Assembly: GCA_900556285.1 (NCBI GenBank)
Contig: USOF01000024.1
Location: forward strand, 1-9,739
Length of the DNA: 9,739 bases
Direction: 5' to 3'
From: an uncultured Collinsella sp.
GTDB lineage: Bacteria > Actinomycetota > Coriobacteriia > Coriobacteriales > Coriobacteriaceae
Below are positions 8,121 to 9,739 of the stretch, piece after piece (positions within the stretch are counted from its first letter, which is position 1; each line of letters begins with the position of its first letter). The position numbers and the translations under genes are program-made. Below the pieces are notes generated by a model, which was not told the origin of the DNA, made no database searches, and saw only the letters and a list, made by a program, of their open reading frames with translations.

Positions 8121-8888
8121 CTACTCGCCTGCCTTGACGACCATAGAGGCGAAGTCGGCAGCCTTGAGCGAAGCGCCGCCCACGAGGGCGCCGTCAACGT
8201 CGGGCTTGGCGACGAGCTCGGCAATGTTGCCGGGCTTAGCGGAACCACCGTACAGGACACGGATGCCGTTGGCGAGCTCCTCGCCGAACATCTCCTTGAG
8301 GGTCTCACGGATAGCGCCGCAGACCTCCTGAGCATCCTCGGCGGTAGCGGTCTTGCCGGTGCCAATGGCCCAGATGGGCTCGTAGGCGACGACGACCTGC
8401 TTGGGGCAGGTGATCTCAAGACCAGCAAGGCCAGCCTTGACCTGGTTCACGACGTGCTCGACATAGGTGCCGGCCTCGCGGACCTCAAGGGACTCGCCGC
8501 AGCAGAAGACGGGAACAAGACCGGCGGCAACGAGGGCCTTGGCCTTCTTGTTCTGGTCCTCGTCGGTCTCGTGGAAGTAGTCGCGACGCTCGGAGTGACC
8601 GATGATGCAGTAGGTGCAGCCAGCAGACTTGAGCATGTCGCAAGAGGACTCACCGGTGAAGGCACCCTTGGCCTCCCAGTACACGTTCTGTGCACCGAGG
8701 GCGATGGGGGCAGCCTGAATGCGGTCATGAACCGTGGTGATGTCGATGGTCGGAGGGCAGACGAGCACCTCGACGCCAGCCGGAACCTCGGGCAGAGCCT
8801 GAGCCAGCTCGTCGGCGAGCTTGGCGGCCTCGGCGACGTCGTTGTTCATCTTCCAGTTACCAGCGATAAGAAGGGTGCGATTAGGCAT
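8121..8888 (-). CDS. tpiA: Triosephosphate isomerase
   Basis: This cytoplasmic TIM-barrel enzyme interconverts dihydroxyacetone phosphate and glyceraldehyde 3-phosphate. From ATG 8888 it has 255 residues, normal for the family, and starts with the standard [12 protein letters not shown]. Active-site residues are N11, K13, H98 (in IIGHSERR) and E170 in the [12 protein letters not shown] signature, which also forms the flexible lid (about 171-179). Phosphate-binding loops GGSAK (214-218) and GGAS (237-240) are intact. The frame is open further upstream to 8951, but that would add 21 residues not found in the family. The start at 8888 also has GGAGG about 9 nt before it. The start overlaps the end of pgk by 8 nt (ATGCCTAA), which points to coupled translation. 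It lies in the glycolytic run between pgk and gpmI. Nothing unusual is seen. Confidence 0.97.
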   Translation of the reverse strand: MPNRTLLIAGNWKMNNDVAEAAKLADELAQALPEVPAGVEVLVCPPTIDITTVHDRIQAAPIALGAQNVYWEAKGAFTGESSCDMLKSAGCTYCIIGHSERRDYFHETDEDQNKKAKALVAAGLVPVFCCGESLEVREAGTYVEHVVNQVKAGLAGLEITCPKQVVVAYEPIWAIGTGKTATAEDAQEVCGAIRETLKEMFGEELANGIRVLYGGSAKPGNIAELVAKPDVDGALVGGASLKAADFASMVVKAGE

Positions 8889-9369
8889 CGAGAAGCGCCT
8901 CCACTCCGGGCAGGGCCTTACCCTCGACGAGCTCCATGGAAGCGCCACCACCGGTGGAGATCCAGCTCATCTTGTCGGCCAGGTTGAACTTGTTAACTGC
9001 TGCGACGGAATCGCCACCGCCGATGATGGAGGTGCAATCGGCGTCGGCGACGGCACGGCAAACGGCCTCGGTGCCGTGGGCGAAGTTATCGAACTCGAAG
9101 ACGCCCATGGGGCCATTCCAGAACACGGTCTTGGCGCCCTTGACGGCCTCGGCGTAGAGCTCCTCGGTCTTGGGGCCGATGTCCATACCCTCACGATCGT
9201 CGGGGATAGCGTCGGAAGCGACAACCTCGGGGACAGCGTCCTCGCCAAAGTGATCGGCAACGCGGTTATCGATGGGGAGCAGGATCTTGACGCCCTTCTC
9301 CTCGGCCTTCTTGAGCATCTCTGCTGCGTTAACGAGCATACAAGACCTCCCAATATCAGGATTGCTCAT
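8881..9369 (-). CDS. pgk: Phosphoglycerate kinase, C-terminal fragment with an unrelated leader
   Basis: Intact PGK transfers phosphate from 1,3-bisphosphoglycerate to ADP. Only the last ~148 residues of a ~400-residue enzyme are here, from about [12 protein letters not shown] onward. They include [16 protein letters not shown], the nucleotide-binding [14 protein letters not shown] and STGGGAS, all well conserved. The whole N-terminal domain, with the 3-phosphoglycerate-binding arginines, and the first part of the C-terminal domain are missing, so this frame cannot encode working PGK. Upstream, the frame continues into about 14 residues ([14 protein letters not shown]) that do not resemble PGK and use codons rare in the neighbouring genes (AAT, CCT, ATT, AGG, TCT, TGT). 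Two in-frame ATGs have ribosome-binding sites: 9369 (AGGAG, 7 nt) and 9339 (GGGAGG, 6 nt). I give the longer. The pgk-tpiA overlap is the natural operon arrangement, so the break lies near 9319-9339. A chimeric contig end is likelier than a true gene deletion. Confidence 0.85.
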   Translation of the reverse strand: MSNPDIGRSCMLVNAAEMLKKAEEKGVKILLPIDNRVADHFGEDAVPEVVASDAIPDDREGMDIGPKTEELYAEAVKGAKTVFWNGPMGVFEFDNFAHGTEAVCRAVADADCTSIIGGGDSVAAVNKFNLADKMSWISTGGGASMELVEGKALPGVEALLDA

Positions 9370-9376
9370 AATTACG

Positions 9377-9381
9377 CTCCT
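9377..9381 (-). promoter_or_regulatory. Ribosome-binding site in front of the foreign leader at 9369
   Basis: AGGAG on the minus strand is 7 nt before ATG 9369. It marks this as the authentic start of some gene, but not of pgk, whose homology begins mid-protein. A second candidate, GGGAGG at 9346-9351, precedes the in-frame ATG at 9339. Confidence 0.5.
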
Positions 9382-9415
9382 AGAATACCACTTGAATGCG
9401 TAAGTTTTACTATTG

Positions 9416-9440
9416 TTTACCAACCTACATTTACCAACCT
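9416..9440. repeat. Tandem 11-bp direct repeat upstream of the pgk-fragment leader
   Basis: TTTACCAACCT (plus strand) occurs at 9416-9426 and again at 9430-9440, separated by ACA, a period of 14 bp. On the minus strand it reads AGGTTGGTAAA twice. A weak promoter-like pair overlaps it (TTGGTA, 17 nt, AATAGT). It lies in the AT-richer gap between the hydrolase stop and the ATG at 9369. It could be a regulator-binding site, but two copies alone prove little. Confidence 0.45.
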
Positions 9441-9487
9441 GCAAGACCGAGCGGGCGCAAGCGGTCCTATCGAGCGATGCGCACCCC

Positions 9488-9708
9488 CTATCGCATCTTG
9501 TCCAAAGGCTCCCCCTCTATCTGAGCGAGGCCGCGGCGCATGAACATATTGCTCTTGCACTCCTCGCCAATGGTGGTGGTTCCACCATGTCCTATCAGGC
9601 AAAGCGTGTCCGCAGGCAGCGCCGCTGCCAACTTACCCAGCGATCGTATTATCTGGGCGCCGTCGCCGCCCTCCAAATCCACGCGGCCATGGCCGCCCGG
9701 GAAAAGCG
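9488..9708 (-). CDS. MBL-fold metallo-hydrolase, C-terminal fragment
   Basis: The last 72 codons of a gene enter from the right edge and end at a TAG (9490-9488). The segment [15 protein letters not shown] followed, ~25 residues on, by [13 protein letters not shown] matches the end of glyoxalase-II-like metallo-beta-lactamase-fold hydrolases. In those proteins the first motif normally follows the metal-bridging Asp (GDxLF...GR.D), and the His of GHG is the last metal ligand. The N-terminal HxHxDH motif would lie beyond the window and cannot be checked. The substrate is unknown; such proteins hydrolyse thioesters or related compounds. A real upstream neighbour of pgk in this type of operon would more likely be gap, so the linkage to the pgk fragment is doubtful. 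The reading frame ends at 9708 because the remaining bases are adapter, not gene. Confidence 0.75.
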
Positions 9709-9739
9709 CTGTCTCTTATACACATCTGACGCTGCCGAC
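9709..9739. other. Untrimmed Nextera transposase adapter (artefact)
   Basis: The terminal 31 bases begin CTGTCTCTTATACACATCT, the 19-bp Tn5 mosaic end, and go on GACGCTGCCGAC. Together they equal the first 31 of 33 bases of the reverse complement of the Nextera Read 1 adapter. This is sequencing-library material, not genomic DNA or a natural transposon end. Confidence 0.97.

Noticed and set aside
6520..8331. A 603-codon open frame on the plus strand opposite gpmI and tpiA
   Set aside because: It spans two well-identified genes and their stops, contains no recognisable domain, and starts inside the terminator stem. It is a codon-bias shadow.
9370..9444. Extension of the pgk-fragment frame upstream to 9444
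   Set aside because: The extra residues read through an AT-rich, promoter-like stretch and the direct repeat, without a good ribosome-binding site.
9709..9739. Tn5 transposon end marking a natural insertion
   Set aside because: The bases after the 19-bp mosaic end match the synthetic Nextera primer part, not IS50/Tn5.

Overview
The window looks like chromosomal DNA from a high-GC, gut-type actinobacterium of the class Coriobacteriia, most likely Collinsella or a close relative. This is inferred from GC-rich codon use, a Tat-type lipoprotein signal on the peptide-binding protein, and glycolytic genes sitting next to secG. No species-level marker is present. Every gene found is on the minus strand, so transcription runs from high to low coordinates.

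In transcription order the window holds four blocks. (1) At 9340-9739 lie the 3' end of an MBL-fold hydrolase gene and a short AT-richer gap. The last 31 bases match a Nextera transposase adapter and are not genomic. (2) At 6562-9369 is a glycolytic run: the C-terminal part of pgk, then complete tpiA and gpmI. These are overlapping or almost touching and end at a strong terminator. (3) At 6143-6397 is secG, the small SecYEG subunit, with its own strong terminator. (4) At 1-5848 is an oligopeptide ABC transporter operon, oppA-oppB-oppC-oppD-oppF. It has a lipoprotein binding protein, two permeases and two ATPases; oppF runs off the left edge. A hairpin between oppA and oppB probably lowers expression of the membrane parts relative to the binding protein.

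The genes cover lower glycolysis (PGK, TPI and cofactor-independent phosphoglycerate mutase), protein export (SecG) and peptide uptake (Opp). All are ordinary core functions, and I found no undescribed system. The most notable point is the right end. The pgk reading frame lacks its first ~245 codons and is joined in frame to an unrelated leader with its own ribosome-binding sites, next to an MBL hydrolase fragment and untrimmed adapter. The simplest reading is a chimeric or mis-assembled contig end, so the last ~400 bases should not be trusted as genome structure.
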